A DNA stretch of 64,000 nt from Nannobrachium achirus. Its lineage: Eukaryota > Chordata > Actinopteri > Myctophiformes > Myctophidae. The notes under the pieces were generated by a model. The model searched no databases, was not told where the DNA came from, and worked only from the letters and a program-made list of their open reading frames with translations. The translations under genes and the position numbers were made by a program. The stretch spans positions 27,717,035-27,781,034 of the forward strand of contig OY997641.1 in NCBI GenBank assembly GCA_963921795.1, given 5' to 3'. Below, piece after piece: positions 45,269 to 55,111 of the stretch (within the stretch, counting starts at the first letter, position 1; every line of letters begins with the position of its first letter).

Positions 45269-45456
45269 TTAACCACTTTCACCCTGGTGTTCCTATTTCG
45301 TGCGTGTTCTCGTGGGGACATCTTTGGAAAATATTAACTTAATTAAAATTCAAGAAAATAGCAAAAACTGCGGGTCTACAATGAGTCACACCGGTTGTGA
45401 GCTTGTAGATCAGCTATTTTTGCTAAACTTGTACTATATTGTGCTCAAGTGGTTAA
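45269..45456. mobile_element. TTAA-ended palindromic element, family H, intact form
   Basis: TTAACCACTTTCACCCTGGT at left and GTGCTCAAGTGGTTAA at right, 188 bp long, with the hairpin at its centre. This is the simplest complete setting of the hairpin: element end, spacer, hairpin, spacer, end. TTAA limits suit piggyBac- or Kolobok-like mobilisation. Confidence 0.72.
45353..45421. repeat. dispersed hairpin core, full copy
   Basis: AAAATAGCAAAAACTGCGGG and TCTACAATGAGTCACACCGG on the left; TTGTGAGCTTGTAGATCAGC then TATTTTTGC on the right. Confidence 0.8.
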
Positions 45457-45960
45457 ATTCAATTGCTGTACATTCAAATCTAAGTGGGTTTTCTGTTGCT
45501 TCAGAAAGATTTATGTGACATGCAGGGCATGCTTGTTTGCAACTTGTTATCTGACTCACAAACAGATGGATGTGATGTGATGCAGGGCATTCGGTACAAT
45601 CGCAAGGAAGGAGAGCCTTCCCCGTGGTAGTAAATCCTGTCTGTTCAAGCAAGACACTTCCTGAAAATGTCTGTTGCTGTGCAGTGATAAGATTTACAAC
45701 CTCACAAGTGGCACTGCTGTCAAGAAGGAGGGATGTGTAGTCGGGGAGTATATGTGTTTACACAAACAGTGCACACATTCAAGCACAAATGTAAACTTGC
45801 AGAGTAATGAGCCAGTTAGAATGTCACATACTGCAATCATTATTATTATTTTTGTTGGTCAGTTTTTAACACATCCGAGACAAACCCCTGGAATCGAACT
45901 TGGTTCAGTTGAGACAATGAGGCACCCTTGCGATATACCGTAGCATCTGTTCAACCTGTC
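45457..45960. other. non-coding stretch
   Basis: An antisense tRNA-like CTGGAATCGAACTTGG near 45890 suggests a SINE remnant; no gene. Confidence 0.35.
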
Positions 45961-45965
45961 CATTC

Positions 45966-46140
45966 TTTCGACGCGGGTGAATGTTAACCTGGTGAAAAGC
46001 TAACCTGCCGACGCGGGTGAGTAGCTAACCTGCCGACGCGGGTGAGTAGCTAACCTGCCGACACGTGTGAATGTTAACCTCTATGCCTAACCCAAACCCA
46101 AACCCTAACCTCAGTAACCGTGACGCGGGTGAGTAGCTGG
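45966..46140. repeat. minisatellite with GACGCGGGTGA core
   Basis: Units of about 32 bp built from AGCTAACCTGCCGACGCGGG and TGAGT or TGAATGTTAACC, repeated about four times, then a short CCTAACCCAAACCC stretch at 46083-46112. Confidence 0.8.
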
Positions 46141-46226
46141 GGAGTAGCTTGTACCAGGGACCCCATGCAACATTAGTGTTGTAACAATGTTTCAAGAATA
46201 TTCCAAATGTTTTCCAAGATTTCTTT

Positions 46227-46290
46227 ATAAATAGCACATCTACAAGCTTACAATGTCTCATGTCGTGCCGCATTGTCCATCAGCTATTAG
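46227..46290. repeat. dispersed hairpin core, decayed copy
   Basis: AATAGCACATCTACAAGCTT and ACAATG on the left; GCATTGTCCATCAGCTATTA on the right. Confidence 0.65.
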
Positions 46291-46683
46291 TTCTTAAAGT
46301 GATTTTGACACTATATAAACTAATCTTACTGGGTAGACTCTACTGTTCCAGGGGGAGGATAAGAGTCTTGTTTGGGGGGTGGTAATCTACACCACAGGTA
46401 GACCATACATTACGTTTGAGCAATGAGCAGAATTCTATGGTACACCAACACAATCCTAGCCTAACACGAGGCCGCCGGGCTCTGTGAGATGGATTGAGTC
46501 AGAGAGGGAAGGGCACGGGAAACAACGTGGAGAAAAAGCAGGGACCATGCACGAGGCACGCTGAAATTCCCCCTGCCATTTCAATCTATCCCACTGGTTG
46601 GAGACGCAGAACAGATTGGGCTTTAGGTGGTAGTAATATTTCACAGCTTACAGAAGGCTGCAGTATAACACCATGACTCACTC
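46291..46683. other. non-coding stretch
   Basis: No gene or known repeat recognised. Confidence 0.4.
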
Positions 46684-46685
46684 GC

Positions 46686-46760
<75 letters not shown>
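46684..46760. repeat. (CT)n microsatellite
   Basis: About 36 CT units. Confidence 0.97.
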
Positions 46761-46766
<6 letters not shown>

Positions 46767-46885
46767 GTCTGTCTTTCTGCTGGGCCAGTAACGTCGGTTC
46801 CACACTGCTTCTCTCTGCTCAGCTGGAGGCATGGCTCGGCAGTGGATGTGGAGGCCATTTGTTGAACGCATGGTCTGCATTCTAT

Positions 46886-47073
46886 ATATATAGTGACTTT
46901 TTCCCCAAACTGCTTTACAAAGTGCCTTACGTTCAGCCATTCACGCGCAGCAGAGGGGTCAGTGTCTCACACAAGGACACTTTGACATGAAGCCAGGAGG
47001 AGCCAAGGATCAAACTGGGAACCTCAGGTTCCCGACGACAAGGATCATTTGATCTCCTGAGCCACTGCCATGA
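46886..47073 (+). repeat. fish SINE tail module, diverged copy
   Basis: GCTTTACAAAGTGCCTTACG, CACACAAGGACACTTTGACA, GGATCAAACTGGGAACC and TCCTGAGCCACTGCC match the order of the 22269 copy. Confidence 0.5.
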
Positions 47074-47214
47074 TGTATGTAAAAGGCAGCGAACTTTAAA
47101 CAGAAAAGAACTTCTGGGAACTCAGATTAAACAGAATGATCTTCAGCTTTGACTGAAAAGAACTTAGTGTTGTAGCAGACCTGCAATTTTCTGGGAGTTT
47201 ATTCCGATATACAG

Positions 47215-47520
47215 TTACCCATATATGGAGACCCCTGCATGATAGTCAACAATGTTATGTCAAAACATGCCCATATATGGGCATTACCAAATATGGCCAT
47301 TCCCAGATATGTCCTTAATATTGATGACATTGGGACAGGGTCTCCATATATGGGCATAAAACATAGGTTGTTAATTAGTAAATTAAAGGTAAAGGGTAAA
47401 GGGCCATGGCGAGTTAGGGCCTGGGTTTGATGCCTGGGGATCTCCACGCATGGGCATAAGGGGGTACCCTAACAGGGCATCATCTGGGAATGCCCATACT
47501 GTATATGGACATTTTATTTA
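47215..47520. repeat. CArG-box repeat cluster
   Basis: CCATATATGG at 47219, 47271 and 47344, with GGGCATTACCAAATATGGCC-like spacing. Confidence 0.7.
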
Positions 47521-47884
47521 TTTTATCATACAGTATATTAACTTAAGATAAAGATAATCTCGATTGAAGTGGATGGGAGTGGATGGTAGCGTCCAGTGTG
47601 GACACTACATTCTGCTTCAATTGAGAACGATGTTTTTGTTTTGTTGCTGAAAGCGACAAAAGCAATCACCAGGTTCCAAAACTGTCCTGAAGCGACGTCA
47701 TCATGAAGCGCTCGCAAAATTTGACAGAAGGCGGAGCTAGGCTCACAGCACGTTCGTTTCTATTGAACGGTGCCGTCGGCGTTGCAAAGGAGGTGAATTC
47801 GAGCGCTCTTGCTGTTTTGGGGGCTCTAGCTTTTTAGTAGCCCCGCCTTTCTTATCCACTAGTTGTGGGCAGAAGAGAAGAGCG
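47521..47884. other. non-coding stretch
   Basis: A GC-richer part at 47690-47860 may be an old repeat; not identified. Confidence 0.35.
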
Positions 47885-47885
47885 G

Positions 47886-48062
47886 TTGACAATGTGGTCT
47901 GAAGTGTCCCTCCACACTATGGTGTTGTACTGGGCTGTTTGGGGGACAATGTGGTTTGAATGCAGTGTTCCGCCACACTATGGTGTTCTACTGGGCTATT
48001 TGGGGGACAATGTGGTTTGAATGCAGTGTTCCGCCACACTATGCTGTTTGACTGGGCTATTT
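47886..48062. repeat. threefold tandem repeat of about 62 bp
   Basis: Units read GACAATGTGGTTTGAATGCA, GTGTTCCGCCACACTATGGT, GTTCTACTGGGCTATTTGGG; units 2 and 3 are nearly identical, unit 1 is diverged. Confidence 0.9.
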
Positions 48063-48520
48063 ATTTATTTATTTTCCGTGACAGTCCACCTGCGTTCATC
48101 ATCCTTTGGGATTTACGATTGGAATGGAGCGATTTCTTTGGACGACAGAAACATTGACAGACAATAATTGTCTTTGTTCCCGGAACTTTATCATCATTTT
48201 GTCTTGTTGTATCCATGAAAAGTCTAAATCAAGGATAGCGTGAGTAATGGTGTCTGTATTCAACACACCATCGCATCGCGCAACGGAGGAAAAAAAAACG
48301 CTTCAATATGGAATTTGTGTCCCATTTTGATGATAATATTAGTTCACTTTGACACGTTTCATGTCCATCCATGCATGCAGTAGTAGTCAACGCAATTATG
48401 AAGTGTTTCAAATGAGGCGGCTCTCCCCTTCATTGGTGTAGCCGAATTTAATATTCTTTGTTATGCTAAAGAAAAAGACAAGAAACAAAACTTAATATTG
48501 AAATACTTCAATTCTAGTTA
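48063..48520 (-). other. possible 3' UTR of the zinc-finger gene
   Basis: Downstream of the zinc-finger stop on the minus strand. An AATAAATAAATAAATAG run (complement of 48063-48078) could supply a poly(A) signal. No other feature. Confidence 0.3.
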
Positions 48521-48523
48521 ATC

Positions 48524-48773
48524 TTTTACCTTGTCACACTGTTTACACTGGAAAGGCTTTTCCCCTGGTATGGACACGCTGGTGCCTCTTCAGAGTCCCT
48601 GACTCACTGAAACTCTTGTCACACTGTTTACAGATGAAGGGTTTTTCTCCAGTGTGGATACGCTGGTGCTCCTTCAGAGTCTCTAACAAACTGAAACCCT
48701 TGTCACACTGTTTACACACAAATGTTTTTTCTCCAGTGTGGACACGCTGGTGCCTCTTCAGGGTCCCTAACTC
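48524..48773 (-). pseudogene. C2H2 zinc-finger gene, 3' part of split exon
   Basis: Encodes the end of a finger (ELGTLKRHQRVHTGEK), then two full C2H2 fingers, TFVCKQCDKGFSLLETLKEH and FICKQCDKSFSESGTLKRHQ, with the TGEKP-type linkers of Kruppel-like DNA-binding proteins. The last linker reads HTRGKAF, and a one-base shift then separates it from a final QCKQCDKVKD and stop (about 48524). The 5' side stops exactly at the 7-bp duplication of the 4.4-kb inverted-repeat element, beyond which the reading continues at 53208. Such multi-finger genes are expanded in fish and usually act as nuclear transcription regulators; the target is unknown. As arranged here it cannot give a normal protein unless the insert is spliced out. 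Confidence 0.85.
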
Positions 48774-49214
48774 CACCGGCTTCAAATGCTATCAATCCAT
48801 TCAAAGGGAATTTGTCATGTGTAATAAGAGCCTTGAATGGTGAGAGTAGCTGGCATACTGTCTACCCGGTAGGTGTTTGTCATTATTCTGTGGGTTGATA
48901 ATGGCTTTTGCTATTTTATCCCAGCTACTGCTATTGAAAACGAAACTTAAGCTCAGTAGGTGTTTTGTCATCATTCTGTGGCCGAAAATGTCACGTTGTT
49001 TTAGCGCTGGTTCAAATCTGGGGAGGGGAGAAAAATTATAATAATGACATTATTTAAATGTACTTTTCTCCGTGGCAAATATATGATAAGGTTATATGAA
49101 TATGGGCATTGTATGGCTCAACAGTTTAAAGTTTGTTACAGTTGCTATGGCAACCATAACAACGTGATTTCTTTTTGTTTATGTTTCTTTAAATTAATTC
49201 CCCTCCAATCCACA

Positions 49215-49269
49215 AAATGCAGCTTCTGGGTGATTCCCCCATGGGATAAATAAAGGAATCTATCTATCT

Positions 49270-49315
<46 letters not shown>

Positions 49316-49316
49316 C
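49215..49316 (+). repeat. LINE-type 3' end with (ATCT)n(ATCA)n tail
   Basis: GGGATAAATAAAGGAATCTA followed by TCTA and TCAA units, a common ending of fish non-LTR elements. The reverse complement lies at about 52664-52770. Confidence 0.6.
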
Positions 49317-49398
49317 AAGTTTATACAACACAGCTTTTTTTTTTTTTGTAATCTTTTTCGAACTTGTTAGAGTCTGTTTAGACACTTCTCTTAATACA

Positions 49399-49500
49399 CG
49401 AAGGAGTATGGTAGTCTACTGGTTGAGATGCTTGACCTGCAATCCTTCTACTTTTCCGCAGGGCAGAGGTTCAATTCCCAGAAGGGGTTGTGAATGGAAC
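49399..49500 (+). repeat. tRNA-like SINE head in left arm
   Basis: TAGTCTACTGGTTGAGATGC resembles an A box and GAGGTTCAATTCCCAG a B box. Mirrored in the right arm at about 52484-52583. Confidence 0.5.
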
Positions 49501-50082
49501 ATAATTATTTGAGCACATAGTTTCCACATTCGCTTTTTTTTGCTCAAAGGGGCTTTTCTAAATATATGTTATATAAATATTGGTCCATAATACGGTTTTA
49601 TATAGGTTTTACACTAAACAACCACTCGGATATTCATGATTATTCTGTCCAAAGAAATCACAATTTACAATATTATCGCGATAATCCTATCCTAACATCC
49701 ATTATCCTGGGGAGGAACATTAAACATGCTAATTTAATTGTTTTATTGGCTATATAGACTATTCTATATCATCCCTAGCCCATTGGTTCTCAAAGTGGGG
49801 TCCGGGGACCCCCAGGGGTCCTTCAGGGAGTTCCAGGGGATCCCCAGCTAAATGATAGTTAGGAACCAAATGGACCCTTATGGGTCTGTAACTCAGAGAG
49901 TGTAACTCAGCTAGCCTACACTCTCCGAGTTCAATTAATATTGATTTTACAATAATAAATGGGGTCATAGAGATTAAATGGGGGGTCCGTAGCCTAATGG
50001 AAAAGCAAACTAGGGGTCCTTGAAATTAAAATGGTTGGGAAAATCGGCTGAAAAATCTTCTCTTATGGGGGTCCCCGGCATT

Positions 50083-51904
50083 ACATTGACTCAGTTCCAC
50101 AGATAGGCTACATGTTGTGAAAACAGCAGATCTACAAGCTTGCTTGCAAAGGCATTGCCATTTTTGAGACGCCATTTTATTATTCTGCTCCAGGATTCTG
50201 GCTACCCCCCCCAAATCACATGTGCGAAGTCCGAATATGCAGGTTTTATTTCGATGCACCATCGTCTGTACGACAACCAGAAGTGCCTCAAATAGCCACT
50301 TCCTGGTGTGTTTCAGGCAGTTCCCGGAAGTAACCCTGGAATTTTACCACTTCCCTAGACTAATTTTGGGACGCAGAGTTGAATGGTACCAGTCTTATGT
50401 CTTTATAACAACCGGAAGTGCCTCAAATAGCCACTTCCTGGTGTGTTTCAGGCAGTTCCAGGTCAGTAGGTGTTCCGATATATTTTTTATCCAAAACTAC
50501 ACGTAATTTTAGCCCTAAGCTTGAAATTAGTAAGGCGAATATCCTATTGTGATTTTATAGTAATTAAAAGAATGCTAACCCTAGCGTCGCACAGCGAATG
50601 TCGCAACGAAACGAAACACATATCAAAGCGTGCGTCTCAATGCGCTCTAAAACATACTAAAAGATGAGCCCATGAAATGCATTGGTTCGTGAATAAAAGC
50701 CAACCCTAGTTAGCCTAGGGTTAGCCTTTTAGCCTTAATAACTCAGAGACGATAAGATATCAGAACTCCGTTTTGAGATATGTTGTAGTGCTTTCCGAGA
50801 CGAACATTTTGATATCTCATATGTCCCTCTACGACATTCTTATCCCTGGGATCTCCAATTTCACAAGGGTCATAGAGTGTATACCCCTTAGAGCCCTTTG
50901 GCCAGCAAACCAAAGTTACCAATCAACTCACAGGAGTGTTTGTGTGCGAGGAGAGTTATATAGGCTTGTTCGTCTCTGCGATACGAACACGCTGATGTGT
51001 CTATCATCTCTCTACGACATTCGTGTACGGAGTAAAACGTACCCCTAGTTGGAATTAGGGTTAGCCCCCTAGGAGTCGCTCAGAAATGACACACACATCA
51101 ATGCGTCCGTCTCGGTGAGCAGATCAAGAATCTGTTACCCTTTTGTCTCTACGACCCCTAGAACCCGAGCTAGCCCTTCTAGAAGTGTTAGAAACGGACC
51201 GAAATATTTTCAAACAACGGCACCAGCACCAACGGACTTGGCGTCAAAAAGTACGTCGGAATAAGTGTCCTTTATCCGAAAAAATGTGTAATCGTGTTCA
51301 TGGCGTGCAAATTTCGTGTCTTTTTCGCAATAGGAAAGGGTTAAAATTGTCGGAGATTCCCGAAACCCATTCCATTGGATCGGGCATACTTCAAATATGA
51401 AAGGCGTGTCCTGCCTGAAACAGCCAGATTTTATTTGAATATTTTATTGATTTTAAGGCCAAAAGGCCCATTTTGGAGCCATAAGCGACCTTTTTCCTTG
51501 ACCTTTAGAGTTAGGAGTGTTGTAGAGAGACAAGACTGGGTTCATTGGATTCAGGGTCAAAAAGCGTGTTAGAATAAGTGTCTTTTATCTGGGAAAATGT
51601 TTAATTCAGCTTACGCAGTTGAAATAGGGTATTTTTTTAGACCCCGAAATCGTGATTTGACCCCTTCGATCTTAAAAAAGCAAATGAAACTCTAGGTCAG
51701 GATTTGAGGGGGGGCCTTCTGCAATGAGACCCTATGTGGAAGCTGGTTCAAATCTGGTGCTGTTGCATTGTTTGAAGGAAGCCAAACCAAAATAGGTTTT
51801 AATCTTATGTACCTGTACAGTACATCAGTGGTTCTCAAACCATTTCATGTCAAGAACCCCCAAATTGACACTTATTGGCCCGTCGTCCCTCATTTGAAAA
51901 GATA
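50083..51904. other. unidentified core of the giant inverted-repeat element
   Basis: No known domain in any frame longer than about 90 codons. It holds a hairpin half at 50117 and a direct duplication (50273-50326 and 50408-50460) with AAGTGCCTCAAATAGCCACT. A second pair about 312 bp apart (near 51241 and 51553) has TCAAAAAG, GAATAAGTGTC, TTTATC and AAAATG in the same order. An internal pair near 50795-50850 and 50975-51030 shares CTCTACGACATTC. It looks like a mosaic of old duplications, possibly decayed element coding sequence. Confidence 0.5.
50117..50144. repeat. hairpin core, half copy
   Basis: GTGAAAACAGCAGATCTACA then AGCTTGCTTG; left arm only. Confidence 0.7.
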
Positions 51905-52665
51905 TGCCGGAGACACACACAAGAGAAGATTTTTCAGCCGATTTTCCCAACCATTTTAATTTCAAGGACCCCCAGTTTGCCTTTCCATTAGGGTACGGAC
52001 CCCCCATTTAATCTCTGACCCCATTTATTATTGTAAAATCAATATTAATTGAACTCGGAGAGTGTAGGCTAGCTGAGTTACACTCTCTGAGTTACAGACC
52101 CATAAGGGTCCATTTGGTTCCTAACTATCATTTAGCTGGGGATGCCCTGGAACTCCCTGAAGGACCCCTGGGGGTCCCCGGACCCCACTTTGAGAACCAA
52201 TGGGCTAGGGATGATATAGAATAGTCTATATAGCCAATAAAACAATTAAATTAGCATGTTTAATGTTCCTCCCCAGGATAATGGATGTTAGGATAGGATT
52301 ATCGCGATAATATTGTAAATTGTGATTTCTTTGGACAGAATAATCATGAATATCCGAGTGGTTGTTTAGTGTAAAACCTATATAAAACCGTATTATGGAC
52401 CAATATTTATATAACATATATTTAGAAAAGCCCCTTTGAGCAAAAAAAAGCGAATGTGGAAACTATGTGCTCAAATAATTATGTTCCATTCACAACCCCT
52501 TCTGGGAATTGAACCTCTGCCCTGCGGAAAAGTAGAAGGATTGCAGGTCAAGCGTCTCAACCAGTAGACTACCATGCTCCTTCATGTATTAAGAGAAGTG
52601 TCTAAAGAGACTCTAACAAGTTCGAAAAAGATTACAAAAAAAAGAAAAAGCTGTGTTGTATAAAC

Positions 52666-52706
<41 letters not shown>

Positions 52707-53207
52707 AGATAGATAGATTCCTTTATTTATCCCGTGGGGGAATCACCCAGAAGCTGCATTTTGTGGATTGGAGGGGAATTAACTTAAAGAAACATAAACA
52801 AAAAAAAAATCACGTTGTTATGGTTGCCATAGCAACTGTAACAAACTTTAAACTGTTGAGCCATACAATGCCCATATTCATATAACCTTATCATATATTT
52901 ATTTGCCATGGAGAAAAGTACATTTAAATAATGTCATTATTATAATTTTTCTCCCCTCCCCAGATTTGAACCAGCGCTAAAACAACGTGACATTTTCGGC
53001 CACAGAATGATGACAAAACACCTACTAAGCTTAAGTTTCGTTTTCAATAGCAGTAGCTGGGATAAAATAGCAAAAGCCATTATCAACCCACAGAATAATG
53101 ACAAACACCTACCGGGTAGACAGTATGCCAGCTACTCTCACCATTCAAGGCTCTTATTACACATGACAAATTCCCTTTGAATGGATTGATAGCATTTGAA
53201 ATGGGTG
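51905..53207 (-). repeat. right arm of the giant inverted repeat
   Basis: Reverse complement of the left arm with few differences. Both arms keep an identical 63-codon open stretch (49566-49757 plus, 52226-52417 minus), a sign of recent origin or of gene conversion rather than of coding use. Confidence 0.85.
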
Positions 53208-53570
53208 CTAACTCACTGAAACCCTTGTCACACTGTTTACAGATGAAGGGTTTTTCACCAGTATGGACACGTTGATGTGTCTTCAGGTTGCTTAACTTAC
53301 TGAAACTCTTGTCACACTGTTTACACACAAAGGGTTTTTCTCCAGTGTGGACACGCTGGTGATCCTTCAGAGTCCCTAACAAACTGAAACCCTTGTCACA
53401 CTGTTTACAGATGAAGGGTTTTTCACCAGTGTGGACACGTTGATGTGTCTTCAGGTGACCTAACTGACTGAAACCCTTGTCACAGTGTTTACACTGGAAA
53501 GGTTTTTCTTTGGTGTGGACATGCTGGACATGATGTGTCGACACCTCAATGAAACTCTTATCACACAAGA
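53208..53570 (-). pseudogene. C2H2 zinc-finger gene, 5' finger array of split exon
   Basis: Encodes a first degenerate finger (CDKSFIEVSTHHVQHVH), then full fingers FQCKHCDKGFSQLGHLKTHQ, FICKQCDKGFSLLGTLKDHQ and FVCKQCDKSFSKLSNLKTHQ, and the start of a further one, FICKQCDKGFSE. Cys-X2-Cys and His-X3-His spacing and TGEKP linkers are intact. The reading then runs into the inverted-repeat element at 53207 and ends in unrelated residues (APISNAINPFKG). The missing half of this finger resumes at 48773. The 5' side is out of frame with the N-terminal segment by one base near 53560-53575, so the locus looks dead independently of the insertion. Confidence 0.85.
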
Positions 53571-53765
53571 GGTTTTCTTTCCTGTGTAGGTCATCAATGT
53601 TTCTTTACTTCTCCTCACTGCGTTGAAGTCCTTGCAAGATCTCGGTTTGTCTGTGTCTCCTTGTTGCTGGCTGGTTACACAGCTGGTGATCGTCAGAAAG
53701 GAAGATGAAGGCAGCTGTCCATTGCTCATCATTTGACAGTAAAGGTCGCTGTGGGTCCTCGTCAT
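53571..53765 (-). pseudogene. N-terminal segment of the zinc-finger gene
   Basis: From an ATG at 53765 it reads MTRTHSDLYCQMMSNGQLPS and continues to KSCKDF-type and LMTYTGKK residues, a polar non-finger leader common in fish multi-finger proteins. The TYTGKK would lead into the first finger, but a one-base shift separates them. Upstream exons were not identified; an ATG here may not be the true start. Confidence 0.55.
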
Positions 53766-54180
53766 GTTTTCACGGAGGGTGACCCGAGACGTGAAGGCGT
53801 ATGGACACTCAACAGGACACCTGTGTCTTGGAAGATTGTTTCATGGACACTGCTTCTGGTACTTGGACTGTAAATTGGAAGGCGTTTCTTGTCTCTTGCG
53901 GGTTGGAAAGACTGTCTCTATGTCCCTGGCCCTCTGACTCCCACAGTACACTCTGTGTGTAAAGACTTTCTCGTGGTCGTACTCAGACTAAATGTGACGT
54001 TTAGAAACTGCGTCACATCTTAATCAGGTTGACCAGAGCATCACACAACACAAACCGTTGACATCATTCCTAATAACACCGATTTGCACATCTGACAGTT
54101 GCAATTCATCCATCTGTGAATTCAATTGAATCATTGAATCAAGTTGATGATCAAACCCGGAAGTAAAGGCTCAAGCTTAT
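53766..54180. other. non-coding stretch upstream of the zinc-finger exon
   Basis: May hold 5' exon or promoter of the zinc-finger gene; nothing definite. Confidence 0.3.
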
Positions 54181-54184
54181 CGGA

Positions 54185-54500
54185 CATTATGCCCATTTAT
54201 GCCCATCTATGCCCATCTGGCATATGCTATGCTACGGGCATAGAGGGCCCCTCTCGTGGCCCTTTTGACCATCTGTTTGCCTGTGTGCATTTATGCCCAT
54301 ATATGACAATCTCCATTGGAGATATCTGAATCTGTCTGTCTGCGTCCATTTTATGCCCATATATGGAGATCTCTGTATCTGTCTGTCTGTGTCCCTTTTA
54401 TGCCTGTATATGGAGATCTCTGTATCTGTCTGTTTGTGTCCCTTTATGCGCATTATGGAGATCTAGTCTGTATCGGTCTGTGCCTCTGACTGTGTCCCTT
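54185..54500 (+). repeat. CArG-type repeat array
   Basis: Four or five units with TGTCTGTCTGCGTCC, TTTTATGCCCATATATGGAG and ATCTCTGTATC. One exact CCATATATGG at 54357; others are variants. Same family as 16360-16700. Confidence 0.7.
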
Positions 54501-54522
54501 TTGTGCCCAGGAGTCAGCTGAC

Positions 54523-54820
54523 TCATATGGCGTACGTGATGTTAGATGTAGTCCTTTTTCCAGGTATAGCTATCTCTCGTAAATCGATACTTGCCATTAA
54601 CAGTGCATTTTTGTACTGTCTTGCAGGCTTCACACATTTCTGATCAAGGACAAGATCCATGATAGCTCGTGGAGGCTTTGGTGGGATTGAGCCTGGTTTG
54701 TGATTTTCGGGGTCATAATTATGTAAGGTCAATCTTCCCGGAGTTGCAGCAGAAACCCTTTCTCTCCTCTTCCCATGCAAAAGCACCGCAATGTGAGCAT
54801 TTGGGACATAGAAACAGGTG
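54523..54820 (-). pseudogene. Helitron replicase-helicase fragment
   Basis: The minus strand from 54820 reads CPKCSHCGAFAWEEERKGFC then CNSGKIDL, the zinc-finger-like motif near the N-terminus of Helitron helicase-like proteins (CxxCxxxxW...E...CCxxGK). After a one-base shift at about 54730 the next frame reads IPPKPPRAIMDLVL and ARQYKNALLMASI, matching the following Helitron segment (P-rich stretch, then RxYNNALAFAS). It encodes no Rep catalytic HUH motif or helicase domain, so it is a small broken remnant of a rolling-circle transposon. It lies 0.7-1.0 kb upstream of the dead zinc-finger locus and is unrelated to it. Confidence 0.7.
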
Positions 54821-54927
54821 TGTCTGTAATCAACATGTACCGGTAGGTCCTCTTGAAATAATTCAGTATCTTGATACCGTGCTAGATTCCGTTTGGTTGA
54901 TTGATTGAAGAATGTATTAGAAGTTTG

Positions 54928-55111
54928 CTATAGTGTGTGCCAGCGCCTACGTCATTGTAGTCCTTAGCGGCCATTTCTTGGTTAAAAACACAGGTGTTTC
55001 AATTGTTTGATTGCATAGAACTAATGCTATAGTCTAATCAGAACACCTGTGTAAGGCTGTGTTTATCCAAGAAATGGCCGCTCTTAGAACTACATTTGGC
55101 ACACCCTATAG
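54928..55111. mobile_element. 184-bp palindromic short transposon
   Basis: Ends CTATAGTGTGTGCC and GGCACACCCTATAG are inverted. The arms continue (GCGGCCATTTCTTGG at left, CCAAGAAATGGCCGC at right) to an ACACAGGTGTT/GAACACCTGTGT pair. No coding capacity. Confidence 0.78.

Larger units (their letters stand above)
48774..50082 (+). repeat. left arm of the giant inverted repeat
   Basis: Runs from the outer terminus to about CTCTTATGGGGGTCCCCGGC. It contains a LINE-type 3' end with (TCTA)n(TCAA)n tail (49215-49316), a tRNA-like SINE head (49399-49500), and a hAT-like end (TTGGTTCTCAAAGTGGGGTC near 49786). Confidence 0.85.
48774..53207. mobile_element. 4.4-kb giant inverted-repeat (foldback) element
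   Basis: The two arms (48774-50082 and 51905-53207, about 1.3 kb each) are near-identical inverted copies around a 1.8-kb centre. The outer ends begin CACCGGCTTCAAATGCTATC and, read inwards from the right, CACCCATTTCAAATGCTATC. The heptamer CTAACTC flanks it on both sides (48767-48773, 53208-53214). Removing the insert and one heptamer leaves an uninterrupted zinc-finger reading, GFSELGTLKRHQRVHTGEK, so this is an insertion into an exon. No transposase was recognised. A 7-bp duplication does not fit hAT (8), Tc1 (TA) or piggyBac (TTAA). Confidence 0.85.

Noticed and set aside
46083-46112. Interstitial telomere repeat
   Set aside because: Only a few imperfect CCTAACCC-like units; too short and degenerate.
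49566-49757. 63-codon frame, identical in both arms of the giant inverted repeat
   Set aside because: Identity comes from the arm duplication; the residues show no domain, so it is not evidence of coding.
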